From NCBI GenBank assembly GCA_037893245.1, contig JBAIAA010000447.1:1-64000 (forward strand): a DNA stretch of 64,000 nucleotides. Reading direction: 5' to 3'. The position numbers and the translations under genes are program-made. The stretch is from Crossaster papposus. Lineage: Eukaryota; Echinodermata; Asteroidea; Velatida; Solasteridae. The notes under the pieces are model-generated. The model was not told the DNA's origin. It did no database searches and saw only the letters and a program-made list of their open reading frames with translations. Below, piece after piece: positions 35,256 to 48,516 of this stretch (position 1 is its first letter; each line of letters opens with the position of its first letter).

Positions 35256-36989
35256 CACGCCCACAAGCAATTTTATGTGACATGTTCTATAAGTCAGTTT
35301 ATCGGCCCGTTCCCGCGCGCACCACGGTATGGTCGCACTGCGCTACACAAACGAAAATTTCAAAATCAATGTCTTACCCAAGTCGTCTTTTAAAAACTGT
35401 ATTGGAAGTATTTCAAAAAAAAATTTTTTTTTAATATTTAAATACTAAAATCGGCTTGACTCGAGTTGGTTCTAGCTAACATGTATTTTCTCGCGCGATT
35501 ATCTGTTTATGTACGAAGCAGTTTTAACTGATCCGGAATTTGTTAAGTCGATTCGCAACTACAGCAAAAGGATGTCGGCACTTTTATATATTTATTTTAT
35601 TTATTTATTAACCACTTCAAACAGCGAAAGAACCGCCAATTACTGGAATGAGATAAACATACACACAATCTCTCCCAGAGAGATTGTATATAACAAATAG
35701 GCCTATATGAAATATAAATGTAAATGTCGTTTTGACGTTGTATTTTTAAAATTAGAAGAGCAATATTGAAACAAAAACAATAGTATCTCCACCACCCAAA
35801 GTAAATGATACTAAACCCATTTCACTTGAATGTTGAGGATTGGTCTAGCCGAAAGCAGTCTGAATAATTGTTGCGATCTCGAACTAGGAAAACGACTGTA
35901 TCAGCGTAGTACTACTAGGGAACTCAAAATGAATGTTAGAAAAACATTGTTTGCTGAAGTATTTGTTGCTGCTAACCGATCAGTTTTAATCCACCGGAAG
36001 TGAAACTCATTACCAAACGGGCTGAATCGAGGACAAGCATGGGACGAGTCAGAATCGCTCTTCACACGTCTCAATCAGTATAGCTCTAGCAATCTAATGA
36101 ATGACTTTGCAAATAACTGGTGCCTGTCAATGATTACGTGTTTTGTGTCAGGTATACTATAGGTCTCTCGCAAGTCTCGTCATTTTCTAAACTTCCTTTT
36201 TTACACTTTATCTTTCTGTTCACATTACAAAAGGTGTATTCATTGAAAATCCGCTAACTTCAACGGAAATTGTGTGCAACATTCACCGATCATTGCGTAA
36301 TACGCGTACGAGACAACATACATGTACTTCTGCGGCTTCTGCACAGGCAGTGAGGCTTTCGACTTTGAGTTACTTCAGTTGCCAGACTTCGCCGCTTTCG
36401 AGGTTTTCCGCGTATAACAAAGAGGAGCAAGATCCCCAAAAACAAAAACTATGGTAGGTCAACAAGATACGTATTAATAATAATAATTATAACAATAATA
36501 CAAATAATAATAGCATTGAACGATGAAATGTATTGACTATTATACAATATGATGCATGTGTGTGAATATTTTGAATACGTCATTTGAGGGTTTGTTTTTC
36601 ATGTTATTACTTTTAAAGTTTAGCGATCCTGGGATTCTAGTACTGGTGATGGCTTCAATAGTCCAATCCTGGGGTCTCAGTGCACATATAGATAGGTGGT
36701 GAAAACACGTTTAGTTTTTGGAACACAATAGGAATCCCGGTCATATTTCAAAATGCATTGAAAGCGGGCTTGTATAGAGCAACATAAATATGTTGTTTTC
36801 AACTTGAACCCTCGGCTGCCAAATTCTGTAATACTCACGCACGTTCTAAAACTATTAATTGCGTGTTTATTTTGTCTGCTCTATTATGGAATATCATTAC
36901 CCCCACAATGAAGGTATAATCTATGCTCACATGCAATTTTCCACGATGAATATAAATACGAATACATTTCTAGTTTGATTTGTCGTAGT
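35256..36989. other. No gene recognised
   Basis: AT-rich sequence with short frames. A taa/taat microsatellite is at 36473-36515. I see no supported exon. Confidence 0.4.
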
Positions 36990-37306
36990 TTTTCAGTATA
37001 GTCTAGATTTGTTAAAAGGTTTCTGTGAAATACTTAAACAATATTGATGTTAAATTCTTTATCAAGCGTTTGAGACCAGCATTGCTAGCTTTATGCTTTA
37101 TGTTTTGTTTGAAAAACTTAACCTTGATGGCATTGCCTGTTAAACCACATGTGGTTCGGTTCACCCTGCGCGACCTGGGCGCCCGGCCCCAGCTCAATTT
37201 ACAACCAAAAACTTGACTGTGCCTCACTTAACAGGCCGACCTTTTTTTCTTAATGACATGGACCCTAATCAATCAGTCTTTGAATAGGCGGAGCTAAAAC
37301 TCATGG

Positions 37307-37575
37307 ATGCCGAGAAAGGCACGAAAAACAGCGTTTGTTTGCAACCGGCGTCGAGCAGTTATTCTTATGTAATTTGTTTTTTTCGCGATCGCCGTCTTGC
37401 GATCGCGAATTTGTCTTTATAAAATATTTTTTTTACAGAATAATTACAAGATATCTAGCGCAATAATTTTGCTGGATGCCTAACATCATTATTTACTTTT
37501 AGATGAGTCAGATATTTCTTAATAATTCGGTAGTAAATATTTTCGATATCTGCAAATGATGTATCCTACCTTTAA
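37307..37575 (-). mobile_element. Truncated copy of the aaggtag-type MITE
   Basis: Matches the reverse complement of 53081-53350. It begins inside the element at tgccgagaaaggcac and ends with the normal terminus aatgatgtatcctacctttaa. The other terminus is missing. Confidence 0.75.
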
Positions 37576-38565
37576 CACTGACAAGTCAAAAGGCCATGTT
37601 ATGTACAATCGTATAAATATTATAAGAAAAACGTTTACTAAAATCAAAACAACCTTTTTTTCTTGAAACTATAGGCCTATTACCTGATTACGTTTTTATT
37701 TAAAATTGTAGTCTTGCTGCTGTCGTATTGAGTGTGTGTGACAAGTTTGGAACTTTGTTTTCGAGGGCTAACTTTGGCATCAATTTACTACAGTTTTATG
37801 TTGGATTTTGTTTAATCCAGTACACGTATTGCTGACTCTTACAAATATATACATAGACTTTTTTTACAAAAAAAGTTGAAATTCAAATTCCGAAATCAAG
37901 AGAAGGCTTATTTTAGCAGTGTTTCTAAATCGTGGAATTCTGTGGTGGCAGTGGGTGATGGCTTTTATAGTTCGATCCTGGAATGTCATCCACAGAAGTG
38001 CGTGATGGATACACAATATTTTTCGCACAAATCAACATAAATGCAACCGTTTCTTCTGTTCTTTTTTGAATTTAAAGAGAAGCCATACCCAGGTTATCCC
38101 AGGACAAACAAAGTACTGTTCTATTTACATGCGTGCTCTTTGATTTTGTTTTTCTAATATCGGCCGACCATTTGTTTTTATCTGTATAATATATGCCATT
38201 TTGTATGGTGAAATGTTCTTATATTTACTTTGATCTATACATTTCTATACAAGATTATCAAGAATATGACTTACCAGTACGTGATTATTTTTGATAGTAG
38301 ATTTGTTTGAAGAGACATTGTGAATTACTTGAAAATCTTACTGTGAAATCTTAAATCAAGCGGTTGAGAACAGCATTGATTTGTTCGAATATCAACTTTA
38401 ACCTTGGTAGCATTGGACTGTCAATTTGTCAAACCATAGGTGAAACCATGGTCAAACCAAGTGTAGTTCTGTTCACAAAACACTTGAGATATAGGCCTAC
38501 CATGGAGGAATGAGACCGGCGAACAAGCTCAATTTGACCGCAAATGATTATTGCGCCTGAACATC

Positions 38566-38586
38566 GGGGGGGGGGGGGGGGGGGGG
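38566..38586 (+). repeat. Poly-G run
   Basis: A run of about 21 G. It makes spurious Pro/Gly frames on either strand. Confidence 0.8.
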
Positions 38587-39289
38587 CATTGCTGTAACGG
38601 GGTGACCTTTTTATAAAAAGGCATGAACCCCCCAATCAATCTGTACTGGGATGGGCGGAGCGAAAACTGTAGGTGTAGTAAACAAAACTCATATGTACAA
38701 AACAATTTAACCATTGAAACCTTTTTGGGTGTTAATTAGATGATTGTTAGAAAGGAAGAGTTTTGAATGTAATGTTTAGATCACCAGACCTCCAGGCTCA
38801 AGGACTGACAAACTTTTACTACAACCAAAGTTCTTGTTTGTTTCTTTCTTGGAACTATGTTAATTACACTTATAATGTATATTTCTTCACGATAACAACA
38901 AGCATGTTCTTCGAGAGTTTGGAACTTTGTTTTGAAGGGCCATCTTTGGCATCAATGTTCACAAAGTTCAATATTGGATAGTTACACGTGTATTTTGTTT
39001 AATCCAGTACACGTATTGGTGACTGTTACAAACATAATTATAGACAGACTGTTTTCCTCAAAAGTTGAAAAACAAATTCCGAAAACCAAAAAGAAGGCAT
39101 ATTATAGCAGTGTTTCTAAATCGTGAAATTCTGTGCTGGCAGTGGGTGATGGCTTTTATAGTTCGATCTTGGAATGTCATCCACAGGAGTGCGTGCTGGA
39201 TACACAATATTTTTCGCACAAAACAACATAAATGCAACCGTTTCTTCTGTTCTCTTTTGAATTAAAAAAGAAAAGAAGCATACGTTAAC

Positions 39290-41640
39290 CCGCACAACGC
39301 ATGCTCGTTGAGTTTTCCACTATTTTTTTGTTTTAAAACGTTGCTGCATCTCGCACATTTCCTGTAAGATTATTAGATGGGTAAAAAAGCAAAACCTTCG
39401 TTTTATTTACTTTTGTAATGGAGAATATTTTTTTAAAGTGTACATCCTAACCCTTGTTTATTATTTGTAAAGTGAAGCTTGAACTTTCACGGCCTTGTCG
39501 TGTCGAACCACACAGAGTTGGATAGCGAAGCCCATGAGACTGGAGGCTCGCTAGCTCAATTGATGACATCTGCTTGAAATTTGGCGGGAATTCTCTAACG
39601 GGCCCACGTTGTTATCAATAAATATAAGCGCTCAGCGTCAGTGAAGCTAAAACTATGGATTCAGTAAAATATTTTATTATTTTTGCAAGTTGATTTTGGC
39701 AGTCCTGTTTTTGTTTAAAATGTGTAGTCTATTTATTATTTTACAAAAGAAGAAAATATTGTTGTTTAACTTCATACAACAAGATGTATACTTTATTCAC
39801 AGGCATGCTCGTTGAGTTGTCCACTGTTATTTTTTATAAAAACGTTGCTGCTTCTCGCACATTTTCTGTAAGATTATTTGATGGGTAAAAAGCAAATACT
39901 TTGTTTAATTTTTCTTTGTAATAGAGGATATTTTTTAAAAGTGTACATCCTAACCCTTGTTTATTATTTGTAAAGTGAAACTTGAACTTTCACGGCCTTG
40001 TCGTGTCGAACCACACATAGTTGAATAGCAAAGCCCATGAGACTGGAGGCTCGCTAGCTCAATTGATGACATCTGCTTGAAATTTGGCGGGAATTCTCAA
40101 ACGGGCCCACGTTTTTATCAATACATTTTTTTATCAAAGAATAGAAGCACTTGGCGTCAGTTAAGTTAAAACTATGGATTTAGTAAAATATTTTAAAACT
40201 TAGTTTCTTTTTTTAGAATGAAGATTCCCTATTCTTAAAAAAACACTGTATGTCTCCACATTATGACAGATTCATGCTTTGAAGTGTATACATTAATTTT
40301 GAGCACGTGGAGTTTAATTAGTTTTGTGTCTTTGTAAACAATGTTTTTGTTTTCTTTATGTTGACTGTCGTTTATTAATTTGTTTACAGAAGAAACAAGA
40401 TTTATACATTATTCACACGCATGCCAGTTGAGTTTTCCCACTATCATTTAAAAAAAAAATCGTTGCTGCCTCTCGCACATTTCCTGTAAGATTATTTGAT
40501 TGGTAAAAAGCAAATACTCCGTTTTATTTGTCTTTGTAATGGAGGATATTTTTAAAAAGTGTACATCCTAACCCTTGTTTATTATTTGTAAAGTGAAACT
40601 TGAACTTTCACGGCCTCGTCGTGTCAAACCACACAGAGTTGGATAGCAAAGCCCATGAGACTGGAGGCTCGCTAGCTCAATTGATGACCCACATCTGCTT
40701 GAAATTTGGCGGGAATTCTCTAACGGGCCCACGTTGTTATCAATGAATATAGGCGCTCAGCGTCAGTGAAGCTAAAACTATGGATTCAGTAAAATATTTT
40801 ATTATTTTTGCAAGTTGATTTTGGCAGTCCTGTTTTTGTTTAAAATGTGTAGTCTATTTATTATTTTACAAAAGAAGAAAATATTGCTGTTTAACTTCAT
40901 ACAGCAAGATTTATACTTTATTCACAGGCATGCTCGTTGAGTTGTTCACTATTATTTTTATAAAAACGTTGCAGCTTCTCGCACATTTCCTGTAAGATTA
41001 TTTGATGGGTAAAAAGCAAATACTTCGTTTTATTTGTCTTTGTAATGGAGGATATTTTTAAAAAGTGTACATCATATCTTAAGCCTTGTTTATTATTTGT
41101 AAAGTGAAACTTGAACCTTCACGGCCTTGTCGTGTCGAACCACACAGAGTTGGATAGCAAAGCCCATGAGACTGGTGGCTCGCTAGCCCAATTGGTGACA
41201 TCTGCTTGAAATTTGGCGGGAATTATCTAACGGGCCCACGTTTTTATCAATGATATAAGCGCTCAGCGTCATTGAAGCTAAAACTATGAATCCAGTAAAA
41301 TATGTTAAAACTTAAAGGTGTTTTTTTCAGAATGTAGATTTTATATTGATACAAAACACCGTATATCTCCACATTATGACAGATTCATGCTTTGAAATGT
41401 ATACATTAGTTATGTAGCACGTGTTGTTTAATTAGTTTTGTGTCTTTTGAACAAACATTTTGTTTTTTCTTTATGTGGACTGTCGGTTATTTTTTTTAAA
41501 CAGAAGAAAATATTGTTATTTAAATTCATACCACAAGATTTATACTTTATTCACACGCATGCTCGTTGAGTTGTCCACTATTACTGAAACAAAAATATTG
41601 TGTTTTCTTTAAGTTGACTGTCGGGCCGCACTTTTGAATA
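39290..41640 (+). repeat. Higher-order satellite: alternating ~505-bp and ~620-bp monomers
   Basis: Monomers start with catgctcgttgagttktcc at about 39300, 39804, 40421, 40928 and 41560. Spacings are close to 505, 617, 507 and 632. Monomers 1 and 3 share the ending with ttggcagtcctgtttttg. Monomers 2 and 4 share a different ending with ttatgacagattcatgc. All contain tttcacggcctygtcgtgtc and gctcgctagc. The true period is therefore a two-monomer unit of about 1125 bp, present about twice. Confidence 0.8.
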
Positions 41641-41724
41641 ATGATGAAAAACATGTGATTGAGAATAAATATTTTACCTCCTTCAAAAATGTGTTATTGA
41701 ATGTTTTTTGTTAAATGTGTCACA

Positions 41725-41858
41725 AGAGGGTGGGGGGGGGGGGGGGGTGTACAGGTTGTTGGTGGATTTGTGTTGGTGGATTTGTGTTGGGGAGGAGGGT
41801 GGTTTTTTTTGGGGGGGGGAATGGGGGAAGGGGGGTGAATACGATAGGGGGGGGGGAG
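41725..41858 (+). repeat. G-rich low-complexity stretch
   Basis: Several G-runs of 7-15 are separated by short GT/GA sequence, with a direct repeat of tggtggatttgtgttgg. It could form quadruplexes. Confidence 0.75.
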
Positions 41859-43978
41859 ATAAAATAAGTGACTAAGTCAATAAATTGCAGGGGAAGCATT
41901 TGAAACCTTGAAGCTGGTATTTTTGTTCAATAATTATGGCTGAACGTACAACCTATTGACCATAAGCACGCACATGAATTTCCGCGAATTATAGTCTAAC
42001 ATAAAACAAGGAAAGCTGAAATCTGGTTTCGGGGGTTATGGTTTCGGTATTCGGAAATTGCGGAGGCGAAGGGTGCACTTACTTAGTGTGGAAGCTATCT
42101 GGAACTAGAAATGAAAATGATCGCCGGAGACGGCCGGATATAGCAACGAAATGGGTTGGTTTCGTGTTCAATTAGGCGTCAATTTCCGCATGCGAAAACG
42201 TGATTTTTTAAACAGTGTTACTTAACCAGGATTTTATGTCAATATGATTAAGTCCAACAGTTCAAGGGTAAATAAGCAGATAGAAGTCTGGGAACACACG
42301 TAGTTGATATTTACAAGTGTAATTTGAGTTGTGAGCGACTTGATAGTAAACATATGTTTACGTGAGCGGGTTTCGCGGGCTACGTCTGACAGAATTGTTT
42401 GCCGATTTCATGAGAGTCTCGGTAGCTCCAAACTCTACATTTATTTAATCAATTATTGGCTGCTAGATACATGGCAGTCACGGTTTGGTGAACGCCAGAG
42501 GAGACGGAGGCAATCCTGGAAACCAGGGCATTGGCTGGTATAAAGGATTAGGCTTATAAGTATTATAAAGTTTATTAAAGTATTTTACAAACGAACGTGT
42601 AACGTTTAACGTCAATGCTATTTTATGGATGTGGGTGCACTAGGTCAAATAGAAAGTGGATTTGTATGCATACAATGTATATACATGTTTGTACATGTAT
42701 GGTCTGATTATGTACCTGCAGGTATTATTTTGTAACACATGTATTTATAAAGTGGATAGAGGATGGTGAAACTGTTCAAACTGATGAGGTAGTTTCACAT
42801 GCTTTATTGTTACTGTTAGGTTTTTTGGCTACGATGATGAACTACGAATAAAACATCAATTGATGAAACCCCAGAACCCGACTCCTCACCGAGTATCACT
42901 ACACTAATTGAGCCCATTGTTCTTGTGCATCATGCATACAATTAGAATTGCCTCATGAAGACCCACCACACTACTTAGGTCGTGTTCCATTTAGTAACTC
43001 GTCGTCATGTACTCGTGACGGTTCTTACTCGTTACACTATTCGCATTTTTTTAAACATTCGATGATATTACTCGTGCCAGCACGAGTACAAAGAACTATA
43101 TTCGATCAAAAGTAATGATTATGTTTGGCAAGAATTGGTTGTTGACGAGTACTGGTTAAGTATGATTACAGTGAACCAAACAGCCTGAGTACTTCAATCC
43201 TCCTTAGAAAATATGATTTTATTTGCGTTCCTTCTCGATCTACCATTACATTGAAATACAAAACCATTATAGACAAAACGACGAGTAATGGATTTACTTG
43301 CCGCCACGTTGCAACGCCTGTTGTTCATCTTTTCCCCAAATGCAATTACCAAGGGGACTTGTAATGGACAGTTTAGCCTGTCAGATGCACTTATTAATTG
43401 GCATTCCTTAGGTATGTACCATGGGGTCTACAAGGCTGCATTTTAACAGTAAAGCACCAGGGATCTAATTACAATGACTCATGGTAGTGGTCATTCAAGA
43501 TAAGGGATCGTTGATTGATCAGTGGCATCGCATAGCGCAATTGTTTGTAAACTAACACATTTTGTAGCATGTTAGCCGATGTTGTAAATGTCTAGAATAT
43601 TCATTGGCTATTATCCATTACTTGGAATGCCTCGCCGTGCGCGATCTTGCGTTTGCTTAATAACCCCTGGCCATGAATAATACGTGAACGACTGGTTATT
43701 CAGTGCATACCGCGCTGCGATTTCGAAAAGTGCACGACCGACTGTAATGTCAGTCATGATGTTTACAAAACATTATTATGGCTTCTATTAATGCAGTTAA
43801 TTTTAATACATTTCTAGAACATATTTGTCTTGCAAATATCTTTTATTTGAATTCATAAAACAGCACGGACATTTTGGAACTCTTGTACAGTACATTGCCT
43901 ATAAGGCACCAATTAAACCATAAGCAACGTTAATTGGTTTATATTTCATGAAAACGACTCGAAACTCGGGCTAAACCC
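41859..43978. other. No gene recognised
   Basis: Non-repetitive sequence with only short open frames. An acatgtatacatg-rich patch is near 42670-42700. The stretch lies directly left of the foldback element. Confidence 0.45.
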
Positions 43979-44018
43979 CATTACTCGGACACTCTCGATA
44001 GAAGTGACATTTAATTGA

Positions 44019-44056
44019 TTGTACACGAACCATCGGTACCGATGGTTCGTGTACAA
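44019..44056. other. 38-bp perfect palindrome, left arm
   Basis: TTGTACACGAACCATCGGT is followed at once by its reverse complement, 40 bp inside the left end. The second copy is at 49180-49217. Confidence 0.9.
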
Positions 44057-45079
44057 ACCAGAATGGGCCAATAACGACACAGCGCCCATAGTTTGTGCGC
44101 TGACAGATAGAGCCAATAAGAGAGCACACAATCACCCACGATCCCTGACCATTGCAGCGCTTAACCTCGAGAATTACGCAACTTTATCTAAACAGCAGAT
44201 GGCGTATACGACTGCAGAGTTTGCGAGCGCTGTGAGCGCGCTGTTTAGTAATTCACCAACATGCACTGACCTTCTATCTAGCTTCTACATGTATTTAGGC
44301 TGTGGGTTGGCGTGCATGTCCTTGTAACTTGACTCTCTGAATACCAACAGCGTTAACTTGCACTGTAAAGCGCAGTACCTATGGGTTATAGTTTATGTAC
44401 AAAATATGAATTAAACGGCAAACTAAACAAATGATGTTCTAAACGTTATGCTGTCCTTTCCTTTCTGGCAAGAGAATGTCGGTGCTTACCACATCAATAA
44501 TACAACTTTTATTATGAATTTATATATGAATATATGATGCCAGAGAGACATGAAGACGAAATGAGTGACGAAGATAATGAGGTTGACCATGACATATACT
44601 AGGTCATAATGTGCAAAATGAAGACAATGATGAGGTAGAAATAAACGAAGCTAAAGCTAGTCACTTTGAGCAAAATGGGCAAAATTACGCCGGGAGGCGT
44701 ACGTAGCCTATCGTCCGGCGTGACATTAAGACTGAGAGCTAGAGAGCGATAATTAGCCAGCTCTCGAGAACATGGGCGGACAAAAGCTCATATTACTCTT
44801 AGAAAACGGTCTAAAATCGCTAATGTGCACAGCGGAGATAAAGGAAGATTTTTGTTTGGCTTTGGCAATGGGCATCACATAAAATACACACAGAATAGGG
44901 GCCGTAAACCCACGATGGAACGGCAAACTTTGCACTGATGATGTCATAAATATTTTAAAAAAACATTTCAGTAAAATCGACTGGAAGTCAAATTAGCTTA
45001 TACAAAGAACTGTTAAATGTTCACGTTTCTGTATGTCAGCTGAAAAAAATTCTGCAGATGACAGACACTGATGAAGTTT

Positions 45080-46098
45080 TCTCCGAGTGCCAAAAGTGAA
45101 GTCATAACATTCTGCAAATTTGCGCTCGCACCCCTCTTTTGCTTTATCGCACCCCTTTTTCTCCGAGTGCCAAGAGTGCTTGAAGTCAAAACATAATGCA
45201 AATTTGCGCCCACACCCCTCTTTTGCTTTCTCGCACCCCTTTTTCTCTGAGTGCCAACGGTGAAAACAAAACATACTGCACATTTGCGCTCGCACCCCTC
45301 TTTTGCATTCTCCCACCCATTTTTGCTCTTGCCAACAGTGAAGTCATAACTGCACATTTGCACCCGCACCCCTCTTTTGCTTTATTATCACACCCCTTTT
45401 TCTCCGAGTGCCAAGAGTGAAGTCATCATAACATACTGCACATTTGCGCCCGCACCCCTCTTTTGCATTCTCGCACCCCTTTTTGCTCTTGCCAACATTG
45501 AAGTCATAACATACTGCACATTTGCGCCCGCACCCCTCTTTTGGTTTTTTTCGCACCCCTTTTTGCTCTTGCCAACAGTGAAGTCATAACATACTGCACA
45601 TTTGCGCTCGCACCCCTCTTTTGCTTTCTCGCACCCCTTTTTATCCGAGTGCCAACAGTAAAGTCAAAATATACTGCCCATTTGCGCTCGCACCCCTCTT
45701 TTGTTTTCTCGCACCCCTTTTTCACCGAGTGCCAACAGTGAAGTCAAAACATACTGCCAATTTGCGCCCGCACCCTTTTTTTGCTTTCTCGCACCCCTTT
45801 TTCTCCGAGTGCCAACCGTTAGGTCAAAACTATTTGCGCCCGCACCCCTCTTTTGTTTTCTCGCACCCCTTTTTTCTCCGAGTGCCAACAGTGAAGTCAA
45901 AACTATTTGCGCCCGCACCCCTCTTTTGGTTTCTCGCACCCCCTTTTTATCCGAGTGCCAACCGTGAAGTCAAAACATACTGCACATTTGCGCTCGCACC
46001 CCTCTTTTGTTTTCTCGCACCCCTTTTTTGTTTTCTCGCACCCCTTTTTCTTCGAGTGCCAACATTGAAGTCATAACTATTTGCGCCCGCACCCCTCT
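45080..46098 (+). repeat. Foldback inner tandem repeat, forward block
   Basis: About a dozen units of roughly 75-105 bp. Each contains gcacccctcttttg, tcgcaccccttttt and gagtgccaacagtgaagtc. Frames read through it on both strands (repeats of CFLAPLFLRVPTVKSK and the like) because the repeat lacks stops. They are not genes. Confidence 0.85.
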
Positions 46099-47755
46099 TA
46101 GAGCAAAAGGGGGTGCGAGAAAGCACTCGGATAAAAAGGGGGGTGCGAGAAAGCAAAAGAGGGGTGCGGGCGCAAATAATTTTGACTTCGCTGTTGGCAC
46201 TCGCTAAAAAAGGGGTGCGAGAAAACAAAAGAGGGGTGCGGGCGCAAATGTGCAGTATGTTATGACTTCACTGTTGGCAAGAGCTAAAGGGGGTGCAAGA
46301 AAGCAAAAGAGGGGTGCGAGCGCAAACGTGCTGTATGTTTTGACTTCACTGTTGGCACTCGGAGAAAAAGGGGTGCGAGAAAAGAAAAGAGGGGTGCGAG
46401 CGCAAATGTGCAGTATGTTTTGACTTCACTCTTGGCACTCGGATAAAAAGGGGGTGCGAGAAAGCAAAAGAGGGGTGCGGGCTCAAATAGTTTTGACTTC
46501 ACTGTTGGCACTCGGAGAAAAAAGGGGTGCGAGAAAACAAAAGAGGGGTGCGGGCGCAAACAATTTTGACCTAACGGTTGGCACTCGGAGAAAAAGGGGT
46601 GCGAGAAAGTAAAAAAGGGGTGCGGGCGCAAATGTGCAGTATGTTTTGTTTTCACCGTTGGCACTCAGAGAAAAAGGGGTGCGAGAAAGCAAAAGAGGGG
46701 TGTGGGCGCAAATTTGCATTATGTTTTGACTTCACTCTTGGCACTCGGAGAAAAAGGGGTGCGATAAAGCAAAAGAGGGGTGCGAGCGCAAATGTGCAGT
46801 ATGTTTTGACTTCACTCTTGGCACTCGGATAACAATGGTTGCGAGAAAGCAAAAGAGGGGTGCGGGCGCAAATAGTTATGACTTCACTGTTGGCACTCGG
46901 AGAAAAAGGGGGTGCGAGAAAGCAAAAGAGGGGTGCGGGCTCAAATAGTTTTGACTTCACTGTTGGCACTCGGAGAAAAAAGGGGTGCGAGAAAACAAAA
47001 GAGGGGTGCGGGCGCAAACAGTTTTGACCTAACGGTTGGCACTCGGAGAAAAAGGGGTGCGAGAAAGCAAAAAACGGGTGCGGGCGCAAATGTGCAGTAT
47101 GTTTTGTTTTCACCGTTGGCACTCAGAGAAAAAGGGGTGCGAGAAAGCAAAAGAGGGGTGTTGGTGCAAATTTGCATTATGTTTTGACTTCACTCTTGGC
47201 ACTCGGAGAACAAGGGGTGCGATAAAGCAAAAGAGGGGTGCGAGCGCAAATGTGCAGTATGTTTTGACTTCACTCTTGGCACTCGGATAACAATGGTTGC
47301 GAGAAAGCAAAAGAGGGGTGCGGGCGCAAATAGTTATGACTTCAATGTTGGCACTCGAAGAAAAAGGGGTGCGAGAAAACAAAAGAGGGGTGCGAGCGCA
47401 AATGTGCAGTATGTTTTGACTTCACTGTTGGCACTCGGATAAAAAGGGGGTGCGAGAAAGCAAAAGAGGGGTGCGGGCTCAAATAGTTTTGACTTCACTG
47501 TTGGCACTCGGAGAAAAAAGGGGTGCGAGAAAACAAAAGAGGGGTGCGGGCGCAAACAGTTTTGACCTAACGGTTGGCACTCGGAGAAAAAGGGGTGCGA
47601 GAAAGCAAAAGAGGGGTGCGAGCGCAAACGTGCTGTATGTTTTGACTTCACCGTTGGCACTCAGAGAAAAAGGGGTGCGAGAAAGCAAAAGAGGGGTGCG
47701 AGCGCAAATTTGCAGAATGTTATGACTTCACTTTTGGCACTCGGAGAAAACTTCA
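46099..47755 (-). repeat. Foldback inner tandem repeat, inverted block
   Basis: The same unit in reverse orientation, about 1.6 times as long as the forward block. A larger subset of about 460 bp (near 46660-47120 and 47120-47580) is itself duplicated, so this block expanded after the inversion. Confidence 0.85.
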
Positions 47756-48042
47756 TCAGTGTCTGTCATCTGCAGAATTTTTTTCAGCTGACATACAGAA
47801 ACGTGAACATTTAACAGTTCTTTGTATAAGCTAGGCTTCCAGTCGATTTTACTGAAATGTTTTTTTTTAATATTTAGGACATCATCAGTGCAAAGTTTGC
47901 CGTTCCATCGTGGGTATTTTATGTGATGCCCATTGCCAAAGCCAAACAAAAATCTTCCTTTATCTCCGCTGTGCACTGTTGTTGCAATATTAGCGATTTT
48001 AGACCCGTTTTCTAAAAGTAATATTAGCTTTTGTCCGCCCAT
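47728..48042 (-). CDS. Possible coding relic in the right foldback arm, unknown protein
   Basis: The minus strand of the unique right arm has a 104-residue frame from an ATG in aacATGGgc context at 48042. It reads LILLLENGSK and FLFGFGNGHHIKYPRWNG, then a Lys-rich part, and ends inside the first tandem repeat unit. The left arm carries the same sequence with indels that break it. I do not recognise the family. It may be a remnant of a transposase or of a captured gene. Confidence 0.3.
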   Translation of the reverse strand: MGGQKLILLLENGSKIANIATTVHSGDKGRFLFGFGNGHHIKYPRWNGKLCTDDVLNIKKKHFSKIDWKPSLYKELLNVHVSVCQLKKILQMTDTDEVFSECQK

Positions 48043-48516
48043 ATTCTCGAGAGCTGGCTAATTATCGCTCTCTAGCTCTCAGTCTTAATGTCACGCCGGA
48101 CGATAGAGTAGCGACGTACGACTCCCGGCGTAATTTTGCCCATTTTGCTCAAAGTGACTAGCTTTAGCTTCGTTTATTTATACCTCATCATTGTCTTCAT
48201 TTTGCACATTATGACCTAGTATATATGTCATGGTCAACCTCATTATCTTCGTCACTCATTTCGTCTTCATGTCTCTCTGGCATATATAAATTCATAATAA
48301 AAGTTGTATTATTGATGTGGTAAGCACCGACATTTTCTTGCCAGAAAGGAAAGGACAGCATAACGTTTAGAACATCATTTGTTTAGTTTGCCGTTCAATT
48401 CATATTTTGTACATAAACTATAACCCATAGGTACTGCGCTTTACAGTGCAAGTTAACGCTGTTGGTATTCAGAGAGTCAAGTTACAAGGACATGCACGCC
48501 AACCCACAGCCTAAAT

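Larger units (their letters stand above)
36990..39270 (+). repeat. Diverged tandem duplication of about 1.2 kb
   Basis: Blocks at 37036-37085, 37755-37860 and 37940-38075 recur in the same order at 38345-38390, 38926-39056 and 39128-39255. Shared words include taatccagtacacgtatt and tggcttttatagttcgatc. Identity is clearly below that of the 5' tandem, so this duplication is old. The first copy is interrupted by the short element at 37307-37575. Confidence 0.7.

Noticed and set aside
37100-37220. Possible exon with RFTLRDLGARPQLNLQ reading
   Set aside because: No acceptor or donor in frame, and it is part of the diverged non-coding duplication.
44019-44327. 102-residue frame at the left end of the foldback arm, repeated at 48936-49217
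   Set aside because: It starts within the 38-bp palindrome, has no recognisable family, and is repeated only because the arms are inverted copies.
45013-47660. Overlapping frames with repeated PLFCFLAPLF or RGVRAQM peptides
   Set aside because: They are read-through of the foldback tandem repeat in several frames and both orientations, with no consistent start.
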